Assembly: GCA_947175205.1 (NCBI GenBank)
Contig: CAMWLS010000011.1
Coordinates: 1-57,337 of the forward strand
Direction of reading: 5' to 3'
Length of the DNA stretch: 57,337 nucleotides
From: an uncultured Porphyromonadaceae bacterium
GTDB lineage: Bacteria; Bacteroidota; Bacteroidia; Bacteroidales; Muribaculaceae
Shown: in pieces, positions 44,136 to 53,259 of the stretch
Position numbering within the stretch: position 1 is the stretch's first letter
Layout of the letters: every line of letters begins with the position of its first letter
Program-made: the position numbers and the translations under genes
Notes under the pieces: generated by a model
Database searches by the model: none
What the model saw: the letters and a program-made list of their open reading frames with translations, nothing else
Told to the model about the DNA's origin: nothing

Positions 44136-44150
44136 AGAATTGCTATAATA

Positions 44151-44197
44151 CCGCGTGAGAGCGGAGATATCTTATGAGATAAATCACTCTCACGCGG
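44151..44197 (+). promoter_or_regulatory. Nested hairpin between the two YtxH genes
   Basis: CCGCGTGAGAG (44151-44161) pairs perfectly with CTCTCACGCGG (44187-44197), and an inner TATCT (44168-44172) pairs with AGATA (44177-44181) around TATG. No T tract follows. It could stop 3' exonucleases, so that the first gene is present in larger amounts than the rest. Confidence 0.7.
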
Positions 44198-44221
44198 AAG
44201 TTACACGGAAATTAAAAAGTC

Positions 44222-44407
44222 ATGAAAACATTATTTACATTTTTAGCCGGAGCTTTAGCCGGAGCCGCAGTCGCTGCCCTGGTAACCCCTACCACCGGAA
44301 CAGAATTGCGTGAACGCATTAAAACGCTCCTGAGAAAGAAGGGAGTCAAGAATCCCACTGAGCTGGACCGTCTGGCAGAACTGATTGCCATACAGCTTGA
44401 GGGTTAA
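44222..44407 (+). CDS. YtxH-like small membrane protein
   Basis: 61 residues, with a hydrophobic glycine/alanine-rich helix (3-24) and a cationic helix (RERIKTLLRKKGVK) thereafter. It is a paralogue of the preceding 70-residue protein and lies 86 bases downstream of it, after a strong hairpin. Confidence 0.75.
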   Translation: MKTLFTFLAGALAGAAVAALVTPTTGTELRERIKTLLRKKGVKNPTELDRLAELIAIQLEG

Positions 44408-44461
44408 ATATAGCGGCAGAATGTAAGCCGTACATCACATTAAAAAAAGCAAATCAGCAAG

Positions 44462-44902
44462 ATGAGTATTTTTTCAAATATATTCGGGTCCAAAGATGCC
44501 GGCCGCGCGTACACGGCACCAGCACCGTCATTTAGCGATACCTTACACGCGGCGGTGGGAAAAGTGCTGCGCCTGGTTCAGCTGAATATAGAGAGTGCAC
44601 GTCTGGGTGTAGCTGAAAAGGTGGTGACTTTTCTTTCTGCGGCAGCCCTGACGGGAGCTAAGGTTATCTTAGGTGCATTGTTTCTGGTGTTTGCCTCTGT
44701 TGGCGTGGGTCATCTTCTGGCATCGTCCATAGCGCCGCATATTGCCTATCTTCTTGTTGCAGCATTTTATCTGCTGCTGTTCATATTGCTGATTATATTT
44801 CGCAAACAGCTGATAATAGACCCCATCAGTCGTTTTATCACCCGTCTCTTCCTTCCGGACCCACATACAGAGGAGATTAAAGAGTGTAGAGATAAAGATT
44901 AA
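44462..44902 (+). CDS. YqjE/holin-X-like membrane protein
   Basis: 146 residues. Two hydrophobic helices (about 60-84 and 91-115) are flanked by soluble termini. The pattern and spacing resemble the DUF1469/Actinobacterial holin-X family to which Escherichia coli YqjE belongs. It follows two YtxH proteins, as YqjE follows YqjD, which has a C-terminal helix and binds ribosomes. It is not a phage holin by context. Confidence 0.7.
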   Translation: MSIFSNIFGSKDAGRAYTAPAPSFSDTLHAAVGKVLRLVQLNIESARLGVAEKVVTFLSAAALTGAKVILGALFLVFASVGVGHLLASSIAPHIAYLLVAAFYLLLFILLIIFRKQLIIDPISRFITRLFLPDPHTEEIKECRDKD

Positions 44903-44934
44903 CGCCATATTAATTATAACCATAGTGCCCCAAT

Positions 44935-45222
44935 ATGATTTCCTCTATTAAGAAACGCCACGAGAATGCGGCCGATAACGAACTGAGGCCTTGGAAAGGT
45001 TATACAATGGATCAGTTAATAGTCCGGCAGTTGGTGGTTAAAGCAAAAATTGAGATTGAGAAAGACCGGCTGGGTAAATCCCTTAAAGGAATAAAGAAGT
45101 CTTCTCCCTTTACTCCTGCCGGAGTGTTGCGCAATATATTTTCCGCCATCTCAGCGGCTGATTACGTTTTCTGGGGAATCAAGATTTTCCGGAAAGTAAG
45201 ACCACTACTCAGACGCAGATAA
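44935..45222 (+). CDS. Basic small protein, YqjK-like in position
   Basis: 95 residues, strongly basic: Lys/Arg-rich N- and C-termini (RKVRPLLRRR). A middle helix reads MDQLIVRQLVVKAKIEIEKD, and a C-terminal weakly hydrophobic segment (AISAADYVFWGIKIF) may touch the membrane. Fourth gene of the YtxH operon; its place matches yqjK after yqjD-yqjE. No function is known. Confidence 0.65.
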   Translation: MISSIKKRHENAADNELRPWKGYTMDQLIVRQLVVKAKIEIEKDRLGKSLKGIKKSSPFTPAGVLRNIFSAISAADYVFWGIKIFRKVRPLLRRR

Positions 45223-45248
45223 GAGGCGGTTCTAAAAACAGTTACTGC

Positions 45249-45364
45249 CTTAGTGCCCGTTCCTCAGGATTATAAAAACTCTTTCTCAAAATATTGAACT
45301 GCACCTCAAAAGTTACATATCAGACTTTTGGGGTGCGGTTCATTATTGGGAAACGGGCACTTAG
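45249..45364. repeat. Two-tier nested inverted repeat
   Basis: The outer arms CTTAGTGCCCGTT (45249-45261) and AACGGGCACTTAG (45352-45364) pair with one mismatch. The inner arms GAACTGCACCTCAAAAGT (45296-45313) and ACTTTTGGGGTGCGGTTC (45324-45341) pair along 18 bases with two G-U pairs. It lies between the YtxH operon and prmA and may be a terminator, a folded transcript or a remnant of a mobile element. Confidence 0.75.
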
Positions 45365-45385
45365 TAATTTTGGAGAACGGGGCAT

Positions 45386-45393
45386 TATATTTG
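45386..45393 (+). promoter_or_regulatory. Candidate -7 box upstream of prmA
   Basis: TATATTTG matches TAnnTTTG. No properly spaced -33 is visible. Confidence 0.4.
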
Positions 45394-45426
45394 TACCGGT
45401 GAAGCCTGCAAGTTTAAAAAAAGTGT

Positions 45427-45434
45427 TAACTTTG
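45427..45434 (+). promoter_or_regulatory. Second candidate -7 box upstream of prmA
   Basis: TAACTTTG followed by CA matches TAnnTTTG and lies 71 bases before the prmA ATG. It is the better of the two candidates by distance. Confidence 0.5.
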
Positions 45435-45505
45435 CACATGGTTCTCTGTATGCGGCTTAAACAGCTGTAAGCGGAATCATCTGTAACGGATAAAGCACAA
45501 GTATT

Positions 45506-46360
45506 ATGAATGATTATTCAGCTGTTCACATAACGGTTTCCCCATGTACGGAAGATGCGACAGACCTTCTTGCGGCATTGCTCGCTGACATAGACTACGA
45601 GAGTTTTGTGGCGGATGAAAATGGGCTAACGGCATATGTCCCGAAACCCCTTTTCAATGCTGATTCTCTTGCTGAGTTACTGAAAGAGTTCCCAATGGAC
45701 TGCAAACTGGAAGCAACAGTTGAGGATATAGAGGGCCGTGACTGGAACAGTGAGTGGGAACGTAATTATTTCAAACCTATAGTTATAGATGACCGCTGTG
45801 TGGTTCACAGTTCTTTTCACACGGATGTGCCCACGGCTGAATATGATATTGTAATAGATCCTAAAATGGCTTTCGGTACCGGTCATCACGCCACCACCAC
45901 GCTAATACTGCGGCAACTGCTGCGCATGGACCTCAAAGGTAAGAGTGTGTGTGATATGGGTACCGGAACAGGCATACTGGCGCTACTTGCGGCCATGCGG
46001 GGGGCACATCCGGTAACTGCCATAGAAATAGACAGTTTTGCGTATACTAACGCACTGGAGAATCTGGCATTAAATCACTGTGAGGAAATAACCTTGATAA
46101 ACGGTGACGCAAATGCTCTGGGCGGCGTCAGCGCTGTGGAAGTATTCATAGCCAATATTAACCGTAACGTCATCCTGGCAGACATGCATGCTTATGCAAG
46201 GGCATTGAAATCAGGGGGGACCATGCTGCTGAGCGGTTTTTATGAGAGCGACGCTAAGATACTGGAACAATCTGCTACGCAGTACGGACTGACAGTGAGC
46301 TCAGTTAACATAATTGAAGACGGAGAAAACTGGACATGCCTGTGTCTGAAAAAACAGTAA
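45506..46360 (+). CDS. prmA: Ribosomal protein L11 methyltransferase
   Basis: 284 residues. The N-terminal L11-binding domain precedes an AdoMet domain with MGTGTGILALLA and the FGTGHHATT segment typical of PrmA. It trimethylates ribosomal protein L11. The next gene starts eight bases after the stop. Confidence 0.94.
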   Translation: MNDYSAVHITVSPCTEDATDLLAALLADIDYESFVADENGLTAYVPKPLFNADSLAELLKEFPMDCKLEATVEDIEGRDWNSEWERNYFKPIVIDDRCVVHSSFHTDVPTAEYDIVIDPKMAFGTGHHATTTLILRQLLRMDLKGKSVCDMGTGTGILALLAAMRGAHPVTAIEIDSFAYTNALENLALNHCEEITLINGDANALGGVSAVEVFIANINRNVILADMHAYARALKSGGTMLLSGFYESDAKILEQSATQYGLTVSSVNIIEDGENWTCLCLKKQ

Positions 46361-46368
46361 ATAGCGGC

Positions 46369-47169
46369 ATGATGAAAAGAATATACCTGATACTGCTTGC
46401 TGTCTTTTCCTTTTCAGGGATAGCCTCAGCACAGCGTGTTGTTACAGAAACTGTCACAAGAATAATAAGCGTCACGGATACGCTCACCGGCATGACTCAG
46501 ATGGTAAGCGTACAGATAGACAGCGTATCCACAGACGGCCATTTCTCTACGCATGTATATGATTTAAGCCGGGGAATGTTTATGAGTAGTCCGGCTGACA
46601 GCGCTCTTATGCTTGCCCGGAGTTTGTCTGTGGGAAAGCCGCAGATGCATTCTACAGAGTCTCCGGAGTTGGTGATGCTGCCCAAAAAAGAACGTGTCAG
46701 ATATCCGTTCAACTTTGCATGGGGAGCGGAACTTGGAGGCAGTATAGACATGACCGGAAGTGACATGGCCTCTTTTAACTTCGGGCTACATGTGGGCATC
46801 AGTTACAGCTGGATAAAGTTTTTGGGCGTGGGCGCTTCCTATAACATCATGACAGCCAACAGCTGCCGTCATATGCCCGTCTATGCCGAACTGCGGACAG
46901 ACTTCTCAGCCAGGCCCAGACTGCTTTTCTTTGACATCAGAGGAGGTGTATCCATAAATAGCCTCCCGCAGGATATATCACGTACGGGAGGCTATGTTTT
47001 CACCGGCATAGGCTGCAATCTTGCTAAAAGTAAGAAATTTGCCTCCTATCTGCTGGTGGGTTATTCATTTGTGAACAAGGGGAATCTGGTGGTACCGGCA
47101 GACAGCTCACTGCCTATGCATACAGATGACCTCAGTTATGCCACCGTCTCACTGGGCGTGACCTTCTGA
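46369..47169 (+). CDS. Outer-membrane beta-barrel protein of unknown function
   Basis: 266 residues from the ATG at 46369. A clear signal peptide (KRIYLILLAVFSFSGIASA, cut before Gln) is followed by a linker and a C-terminal half with alternating hydrophobic strands (FGLHVGISYSWIKFLGVG, and the last strand YATVSLGVTF ending in Phe), as in porin-like barrels. An earlier in-frame ATG at 46336 lies inside prmA and would put a hydrophilic stretch before the signal peptide. Its last 21 bases overlap the convergent DoxX gene. Confidence 0.65.
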   Translation: MMKRIYLILLAVFSFSGIASAQRVVTETVTRIISVTDTLTGMTQMVSVQIDSVSTDGHFSTHVYDLSRGMFMSSPADSALMLARSLSVGKPQMHSTESPELVMLPKKERVRYPFNFAWGAELGGSIDMTGSDMASFNFGLHVGISYSWIKFLGVGASYNIMTANSCRHMPVYAELRTDFSARPRLLFFDIRGGVSINSLPQDISRTGGYVFTGIGCNLAKSKKFASYLLVGYSFVNKGNLVVPADSSLPMHTDDLSYATVSLGVTF

Positions 47170-48561
47170 GGATTCGGAGGGTTCAGCAATCCTACGCTTC
47201 CGTAAACGGCGCAGATGATATGTGCGTCTGGAAAGTCCTCCCAGTCCGGTTAAAACCATAGCTATTACGTAAGCAAGTGTCAGGCGCGTATGCAAGCGTC
47301 CGTCATCTATGGGTTCAAGGCCAAAGGGGTCAACGGCATGTGAAGCGTCAGACATCATATTGGCATCAAGTGAGGCTATGTTCCTTTTCCATTTTATTAC
47401 TCCGTCTTGCAACATGACCACGGCGGTGTTACCGCGGACAAGCTCCTTGGTGTCAGTATCATCCACCATATAAGAATCAAAAGAAGGGAGGGCGAGCTCA
47501 CGCCACTGCTGCAGGCCGCTGTTGTCCGTGGCAACCAGCGCCGTCATTTCTGCCCCGTGCGCAACGGCATAGGCCGCCAGCTCATCAGCCAGGCGTGCGC
47601 GTGTAAGGTACCCTACTCCGGGCTCTGTGACAACAAGGAGTATCTGCGCTCCTTTCCGTGAAATAACTTCTGCAGTTACATCCTCATCCTGATCATCAAA
47701 TATGGCCAGTGTGGCAAGCTCCTGCGGGGCAGCCTGTTTCTGTGGAGCCTCCTGCCTACGTACAAAGGTCCAGCCATCTTCTTCATCCGGAATATTATCC
47801 ACGTCCACGGTAATGGTCTTGCCATCCTTTTCATAAACAAAGAGCATATCATTAACCTGTGCGTCAGCCGCTGTGTCATGTTGTGCCAGAAGTGCTCCAA
47901 GATCCGTGCCGACGGGATAAGGACGTACATCCACCAACGGCTGGATGTGGTAACCCATAAGCCCAAGGATAAGGGCGTATGCCACTGAAAGAGTAAGCGG
48001 AATCCACTGAAGCGTACGCCTGTAAAGTGCCTGTACGGAAGTGTTGGTAAAGAGAAGAAAAGCAATCATGGCTGACAGGATGATGTTCTTGAGCAGTGTA
48101 GCGCCATTGGAGATAATGAAAATTTCTCCAAAGCATCCACAGTCAGCCACCGGGTCAGCGATATATATATATATAGTAAGAGGCAACAGGAAGCACATCA
48201 TCAAGGCCGCACACCAGACACTGACCCTGCGAAGACAGCCGGTAATTACAGCGGTGCCAACGGCAAACTCACCCACTGAAAGTGTAAGGGCAGCCACAAG
48301 GACCAGCTCACGTGGCTGATAAAGGCGCCATACGTTAAGATACTCCTCTATCTTATAAATAAAGCCCCAGACGTCAATGGCCTTGGCCCAGCCTGAAAAC
48401 ATGAATGTTACGCCCACACACAGGCGACACAGCCATGTGAGGGTCACAATAAGCCAGGGTTTTAAAAATGGCTGTCTGTAGCTGTCTTTCTCAGTTTCTG
48501 TTATCCCGTTAACTGGGTTCTCAGCACTGTTCAGAGAGTTTGATGAGGCCGAAGATTGCAT
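47149..48561 (-). CDS. DoxX-type membrane protein, BT_3928 family
   Basis: 470 residues. A DoxX-like four-helix unit (about 35-175, starting RLCVGVTFMFSGWAKAIDVWGF) is followed by a further helix, a soluble thioredoxin-like stretch (about 260-400) and a C-terminal helix (LTLAYVIAMVLTGLGGL). The order DUF1599-DoxX is conserved in Bacteroidales, often near folP and tpiA, which are not here. A membrane redox role is plausible, but no CxxC pair is visible in the soluble part. The start lies 41 bases inside the DUF1599 gene. A (AT)7 run at 48161-48175 lies in the coding sequence. Confidence 0.8.
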   Translation of the reverse strand: MQSSASSNSLNSAENPVNGITETEKDSYRQPFLKPWLIVTLTWLCRLCVGVTFMFSGWAKAIDVWGFIYKIEEYLNVWRLYQPRELVLVAALTLSVGEFAVGTAVITGCLRRVSVWCAALMMCFLLPLTIYIYIADPVADCGCFGEIFIISNGATLLKNIILSAMIAFLLFTNTSVQALYRRTLQWIPLTLSVAYALILGLMGYHIQPLVDVRPYPVGTDLGALLAQHDTAADAQVNDMLFVYEKDGKTITVDVDNIPDEEDGWTFVRRQEAPQKQAAPQELATLAIFDDQDEDVTAEVISRKGAQILLVVTEPGVGYLTRARLADELAAYAVAHGAEMTALVATDNSGLQQWRELALPSFDSYMVDDTDTKELVRGNTAVVMLQDGVIKWKRNIASLDANMMSDASHAVDPFGLEPIDDGRLHTRLTLAYVIAMVLTGLGGLSRRTYHLRRLRKRRIAEPSESSEGHAQ

Positions 48562-49063
48562 AATTAATCATGTCAAAATAATTGGCATCAATACCTTCAG
48601 ACACCTTTACGGCGCCACGGTTGTCTTCAATTTCTTTAGTACGCAGTATCTTGGCCAGAATCAGGTCCACATAAGATGACATACGCATGTCACGCCATGC
48701 CTCACCGTAATCATGATTCTTTGCTTTCATAAGCTCAAAAGCCTGTGTGGTGACGGTATCATATAGTTCAAGAGCCTGGGCAGCAGAAATATCTTTGGAC
48801 TCAGTAAGCGGTAATGAGAGCTGAATGATACCCATGACGGCGTAGTTCACAATTCCCACAAGCTCAGGCCTGATACCTTCATTCACGGCAGCCACACCGG
48901 TTATCTGCAGGGTGCGGATACGCTTGGCCTTTATGAAAATCTGGTCAGTAATGCTCTCAGGTCTGAGAATGCGCCATGAGGGGCCGTAATCCTTCATCTT
49001 AGCCACAAACATCTTACGGCAGTCATCCAGCTGATCAAGGTATTGTCTGTTAGTATCTCTCAT
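48521..49063 (-). CDS. DUF1599 protein (duplicated domain)
   Basis: 180 residues built from two similar halves. The first has KMKDYGPSWRILR, then NEGIRPELVGIVNYAVMG; the second has KNHDYGEAWRDMR, then SEGIDANYFDMINYAIFG. This internal repeat is the DUF1599 family, also named nucleotide-modification-associated domain 1. Its conserved acidic and His/Tyr residues suggest a nucleotide-related enzyme, but no activity is known to me. It overlaps the DoxX gene by 41 bases and lies 72 bases after the TPR gene. Confidence 0.85.
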   Translation of the reverse strand: MRDTNRQYLDQLDDCRKMFVAKMKDYGPSWRILRPESITDQIFIKAKRIRTLQITGVAAVNEGIRPELVGIVNYAVMGIIQLSLPLTESKDISAAQALELYDTVTTQAFELMKAKNHDYGEAWRDMRMSSYVDLILAKILRTKEIEDNRGAVKVSEGIDANYFDMINYAIFGLIKLSEQC

Positions 49064-49135
49064 AATAAATAATGAAAATGCCGTGGCCGTGCAAAAGCGT
49101 TACACAGGCCACGGCTTATGGGAAATGTGGTAAAC

Positions 49136-50353
49136 TTAAAGAGTTTTAATCAGAGTGGCTATACGCTCTGTGTTTGCATTATCCTTAAGGTTATAGTACA
49201 CGTTTTCCAGTGTGCGGAGAGTGTCTATGTCCTCATCATTGATTTCAAGAGCGCGCTCAAGGTAAGTGGCAGCCTCGCGGTACAGGGGATAAATTTTTTT
49301 CTCATAATCAGCTTCTGTAGCGGTGGCGGGCATAGCGTCAGCGGCATCACCGGCTTCCTTGGCCAGAATCCATCCGTAAGCGGTAAGAGCCTTAGCGTTC
49401 TTGTCATTAATGGAAAGTGCCTTTGCATAAGCTTCCTTGGCGTTAGCAAGGTCTTCCTTTGACTGGTAAATTACACCCAGAATCCAGTAATACTGGCTGT
49501 TATTGGGTTCAGCCTGAAGCGCTTTCTGAATTTCAGCAACAGCGCCGTCATAGTCCTGGCGGGTAATGTAGCTGTTAATAATTTCTCCGGTGTATGCGGC
49601 ATCCTCATGACCAAAGAGGGGCTGAGCCTCACGAGCCCATGCAAGAGCGGTCTCGCTGTCATTCTTAAGTTTAGCCACACCCATGGCGTAATCATAGAGC
49701 TGTTTTTTACCGTAACCTAAGCGCTTGGCTTCCTCAAATGATGCGAGGGCATCATCAAGACGTTCACACTGCCATGCAGCCAGACCGCGGTTGAAAGAGA
49801 TTTCACCCATGATGCTGTCAGCGGGCAGATTCATTATCTTGGGAGCAACTGCGGGATTCTTGGGAAGAGTCATGAAAATGTTCCATGCCTCGTAAGCACC
49901 TTTATAATCCTGCGCACTCCACATGTCCACTGCGGCACCGTTATAATCCCAGAAGTGACCGGCCAGGGCATTAATCATATCCTTGGAATGTTTAGCTTTT
50001 ACCTTACCCTTTGCGTCAGGAACAGAGTCCAGGGGGAGGGCCTGCATAAAGAATGTGTAACCGTTAATCAGGTCCTGTCCCATGGCGGTCTGACCGTTCT
50101 CAGGGAGCTTGTTAAACTGTTTGAGGCCAAGCAGTTTATCATATTCATCAAAAGCTGCTTTACCGGGAATGAAGTAAACCTGCACGTCATTTGCAGTTTC
50201 AGGATTTGAAGCTGCGGGCTTAATGATTTCCGCAACCTTGGCAGCAGACTCGCCGCTTTTCATGGCACGTTCAGCGTCCTTAACCAGCTGCACCTGTGCA
50301 CCGGCTGCCATTGTGGCCATAAGGCCCAGACAGAGGACTGTCACTTTCTTCAT
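49136..50353 (-). CDS. Exported tetratricopeptide-repeat protein
   Basis: 405 residues. A signal peptide (cut near AAGA-QVQL) is followed by several TPR units; the clearest runs from YYWILGVIYQSKEDLANAKE through AYAKALSINDKNAKALTAYG, and another ends AATYLERALEINDEDIDTL. It is periplasmic and probably scaffolds a protein complex. It lies 46 bases after gyrA on the same strand, an order I have seen as common in Bacteroides. Confidence 0.82.
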   Translation of the reverse strand: MKKVTVLCLGLMATMAAGAQVQLVKDAERAMKSGESAAKVAEIIKPAASNPETANDVQVYFIPGKAAFDEYDKLLGLKQFNKLPENGQTAMGQDLINGYTFFMQALPLDSVPDAKGKVKAKHSKDMINALAGHFWDYNGAAVDMWSAQDYKGAYEAWNIFMTLPKNPAVAPKIMNLPADSIMGEISFNRGLAAWQCERLDDALASFEEAKRLGYGKKQLYDYAMGVAKLKNDSETALAWAREAQPLFGHEDAAYTGEIINSYITRQDYDGAVAEIQKALQAEPNNSQYYWILGVIYQSKEDLANAKEAYAKALSINDKNAKALTAYGWILAKEAGDAADAMPATATEADYEKKIYPLYREAATYLERALEINDEDIDTLRTLENVYYNLKDNANTERIATLIKTL

Positions 50354-50399
50354 GATTGTGAGTTTTTATTAGGTTGTAAAATTATTTAATTTCTAAAGT

Positions 50400-53045
50400 T
50401 TAAGCGTCTGTTTCCTCAGCATCAGACTCATTATCAGCTGCGTCCTGCTCTTCATCTGAGGCGAGTTCCGCATCAGTGAGTGCGGGAAGCTCTTCCATAT
50501 CAGCAAGCTGTTCCACTTCTTCTTCAGGGTCAGCGTCAACGCAGCATACACTTGCAATCTCATCATTGCGGCGTTCCAGATTAATCAGACGCACTCCCTG
50601 TGTGGCACGTCCCATGACTCTGAGGTCAGCCACGTGTATGCGCAGAGTGATGCCTGAGCGGTTAATTATTACCAGGTCATTGTCATCATTTACGCTCTGG
50701 AAGGCCACCAGCTTACCGGTTTTTTCAGTGATGTTCATGGTGCGGACACCACGGGCACCACGATTGGTGATTCTGTAATCATCCAGCAGTGAGCGCTTCC
50801 CGTAACCCTTTTCTGAGATAACAAGTACGTTATTTGTAGCTGATGAGGCAGTTTCAGAGTCATTTGAGTTGTTGTTGGCCTGCGTGAGCTCACTGTTTTC
50901 CGCGGCGTCAGTGTTATTCTTCATCACTATCATGCCCACCACGCGGTCATTATCATCCTCATCCAGACGCATGCCGCGTACACCGGTGCTGACACGTCCC
51001 ATGGTACGGAGCTTGCTCTCATGGAAGCGTATGGCGCGTCCGTTGCGGTTAGCCATAAGAATCTCGCTATCACCATCAGTGAGTTCCACTCCTATGAGGT
51101 TATCACCCTCGCGAATGATTATGGCCTTCTTACCCTTGGCCATAACGCGGGCATATTCTGTAAGCGATGTTTTCTTTATCAGACCGTTTGCCGTGGCAAA
51201 GACCAGATAATGAGAGCCGGTGAACTCAGGGTCATCAAGCTTTTTACAGCGTATATATGCGTTGACACGGTCACCGGGTTCAATGTTAAGGAGGTTCTGC
51301 AGCGCGCGTCCGCGGCTGTTCTTGGAGCCTTCAGGCAGCTCATAAACTTTAAGCTTGTACACAAGACCGCGCTCTGTGAAGAAGAGCATGGTGTTGTGCA
51401 TGCTTGCCGGATAAATGTGCTCAATGAAATCTTCCTCACGTGTATTTGAGCCCTTGACACCGATGCCGCCACGATTCTGGGCGCGGAACTCAGAGAGTGG
51501 CGTGCGCTTAATGTAACCGAGGTGTGAGATGGTTATTATCATCTCATCATCAGCGTAGAAGTCCTCAGCGTTGAAATCACCGGCGGTGTAGTCAATCTGA
51601 GTACGGCGTTCGTCACCGAACTTATCACGGACCTCCACAAGCTCACTCTTAATAAGCTCACGGCATACGTGATCATCAGTGAGGATGAGGTTAAGGTCAG
51701 CGATAAGTTTATGAATGTCTTCTATGTCACGACGCAAATCTTCAATGGGAAGGTGTGTGAGGCTGCGCAAACGCATGTCAATGATGGCCTGCGTCTGAGC
51801 ATCAGACAGGCCGAACCGTTCACTCAGTGCCAGACGCGCATCTTCAGGAGTCTCACTGGCACGAATGATGGCAATGACTTCCTCAATGTTCTGTACCGCT
51901 ATCATGAGACCTTCAAGTATGTGGGCTCTCTCCTGAGCCTTGCGCAGTTCATACTGTGTACGGCGTATCACAACATCGTGGCGGTGATCAATGAAAGCCT
52001 GGAGAATCTCTTTAAGATTAAGGGTGCGGGGACGACCGTTAACCAGGGCCACATTATTTACGCTGAACGAGGCCTGCATCTGGGTCATCTTGTAGAGCTT
52101 GTTAAGCACTACATTAGCATTGGCATCACTGCGGAGACTGATTACAATTCTCATTCCGGAGTAATCACTCTCATCATTAATATTTGAGATGCCGTCCAGT
52201 TTTTTCTCATTAACCAGGTCTGCAATATACTTAATAAGCTCAGCCTTGTTTACACCGTAAGGTATTTCAGTTACAATGATGGCTTCATGATTATCCTCAG
52301 GCTCAATATTTGCCTTTGCGCGAATCACCACGCGGCCGCGGCCGGTTTCATAAGCTTCCTTTACGCCAGCATAACCGTAAATGGTGCCTCCGGTGGGGAA
52401 GTCGGGAGCCGGAATATGCTTGGTGAGTTCAGCCACTGTCATTTCCGGGTTGTCAATAAGCGCCACAGTAGCGTTAATGGCCTCTGTGAGATTGTGAGGG
52501 GGCATATTGGTGGCCATACCCACGGCAATACCTGAGGCACCGTTAACCAGCAGATTAGGTATACGTGTGGGGAGTACAGTGGGTTCCTGTCGGGTATTAT
52601 CATAGTTTCTCTGGAAATCCACCGTCTCAGCATCAATATCACGGAGCATTTCTTCTCCTGCCTTAGAGAGACGTACCTCAGTGTAACGCATGGCCGCAGG
52701 TGAGTCACCGTCCACGGAACCGAAGTTTCCGTGACCGTCCACCAGTGTGTAACGCATGGCCCAGTCCTGAGCCAGACGCACTACGGTACCATAAATGGAT
52801 GAGTCACCGTGGGGGTGGTATTTACCCATGACTTCACCCACACAGTTAGCGGATTTCTTATGGGGTTTATCACTTCTGTTACCCATTTCATCCATACCGA
52901 AAAGCACACGGCGATGAACAGGTTTAAGTCCGTCACGGACATCAGGCAAAGCACGGGAAACAATCACAGACATAGAATAATCTATGTATGCGGATTTCAT
53001 CTCCTTCTCAATATCAATTTTGAAGATGCGGTCTTCTTGAAGCAT
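50400..53045 (-). CDS. gyrA: DNA gyrase subunit A
   Basis: 881 residues. The catalytic tyrosine is Tyr121 in AAMRYTEVR. The C-terminal DNA-wrapping beta-pinwheel starts after about residue 500 and has a GyrA-box-like [11 protein letters not shown] very acidic C-terminal tail follows. In the quinolone-resistance region, [14 protein letters not shown] places Ser82 at the Escherichia coli Ser83 site and Gly86 at the Asp87 site. A minus-strand -7 box lies 83 bases upstream. Confidence 0.97.
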   Translation of the reverse strand: MLQEDRIFKIDIEKEMKSAYIDYSMSVIVSRALPDVRDGLKPVHRRVLFGMDEMGNRSDKPHKKSANCVGEVMGKYHPHGDSSIYGTVVRLAQDWAMRYTLVDGHGNFGSVDGDSPAAMRYTEVRLSKAGEEMLRDIDAETVDFQRNYDNTRQEPTVLPTRIPNLLVNGASGIAVGMATNMPPHNLTEAINATVALIDNPEMTVAELTKHIPAPDFPTGGTIYGYAGVKEAYETGRGRVVIRAKANIEPEDNHEAIIVTEIPYGVNKAELIKYIADLVNEKKLDGISNINDESDYSGMRIVISLRSDANANVVLNKLYKMTQMQASFSVNNVALVNGRPRTLNLKEILQAFIDHRHDVVIRRTQYELRKAQERAHILEGLMIAVQNIEEVIAIIRASETPEDARLALSERFGLSDAQTQAIIDMRLRSLTHLPIEDLRRDIEDIHKLIADLNLILTDDHVCRELIKSELVEVRDKFGDERRTQIDYTAGDFNAEDFYADDEMIITISHLGYIKRTPLSEFRAQNRGGIGVKGSNTREEDFIEHIYPASMHNTMLFFTERGLVYKLKVYELPEGSKNSRGRALQNLLNIEPGDRVNAYIRCKKLDDPEFTGSHYLVFATANGLIKKTSLTEYARVMAKGKKAIIIREGDNLIGVELTDGDSEILMANRNGRAIRFHESKLRTMGRVSTGVRGMRLDEDDNDRVVGMIVMKNNTDAAENSELTQANNNSNDSETASSATNNVLVISEKGYGKRSLLDDYRITNRGARGVRTMNITEKTGKLVAFQSVNDDNDLVIINRSGITLRIHVADLRVMGRATQGVRLINLERRNDEIASVCCVDADPEEEVEQLADMEELPALTDAELASDEEQDAADNESDAEETDA

Positions 53046-53127
53046 AAAATATTATAATTTTCTTATGTGTCTGACACTACATATAATTTACTTTAGAGAG
53101 TAAAAAGCCAGACTGGTAATTGACATA

Positions 53128-53135
53128 CAAAGTTA
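53128..53135 (-). promoter_or_regulatory. -7 promoter box of gyrA
   Basis: TAACTTTG on the minus strand (53135-53128), 83 bases before the gyrA start. A TTG 22 bases further upstream is a loose -33 match. Confidence 0.55.
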
Positions 53136-53259
53136 CTACTTTTTTTTTATTCCTCAGCAATATCCTGAATTATTTTATGCGTGCCACTGCACAAGTACTG
53201 AAAGGAATATCCGGCAAACTTGTTTATCAGCAAAAGAATGTGACAGTACACAAGCGGTC

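Noticed and set aside
44462-44902. Phage holin
   Set aside because: No phage genes are nearby and the operon context matches yqjE-like housekeeping proteins.
46959-46994. 10-base perfect inverted repeat TAGCCTCCCG/CGGGAGGCTA
   Set aside because: It is inside the coding sequence of the outer-membrane protein; no T tract and no sign of function, so likely chance.
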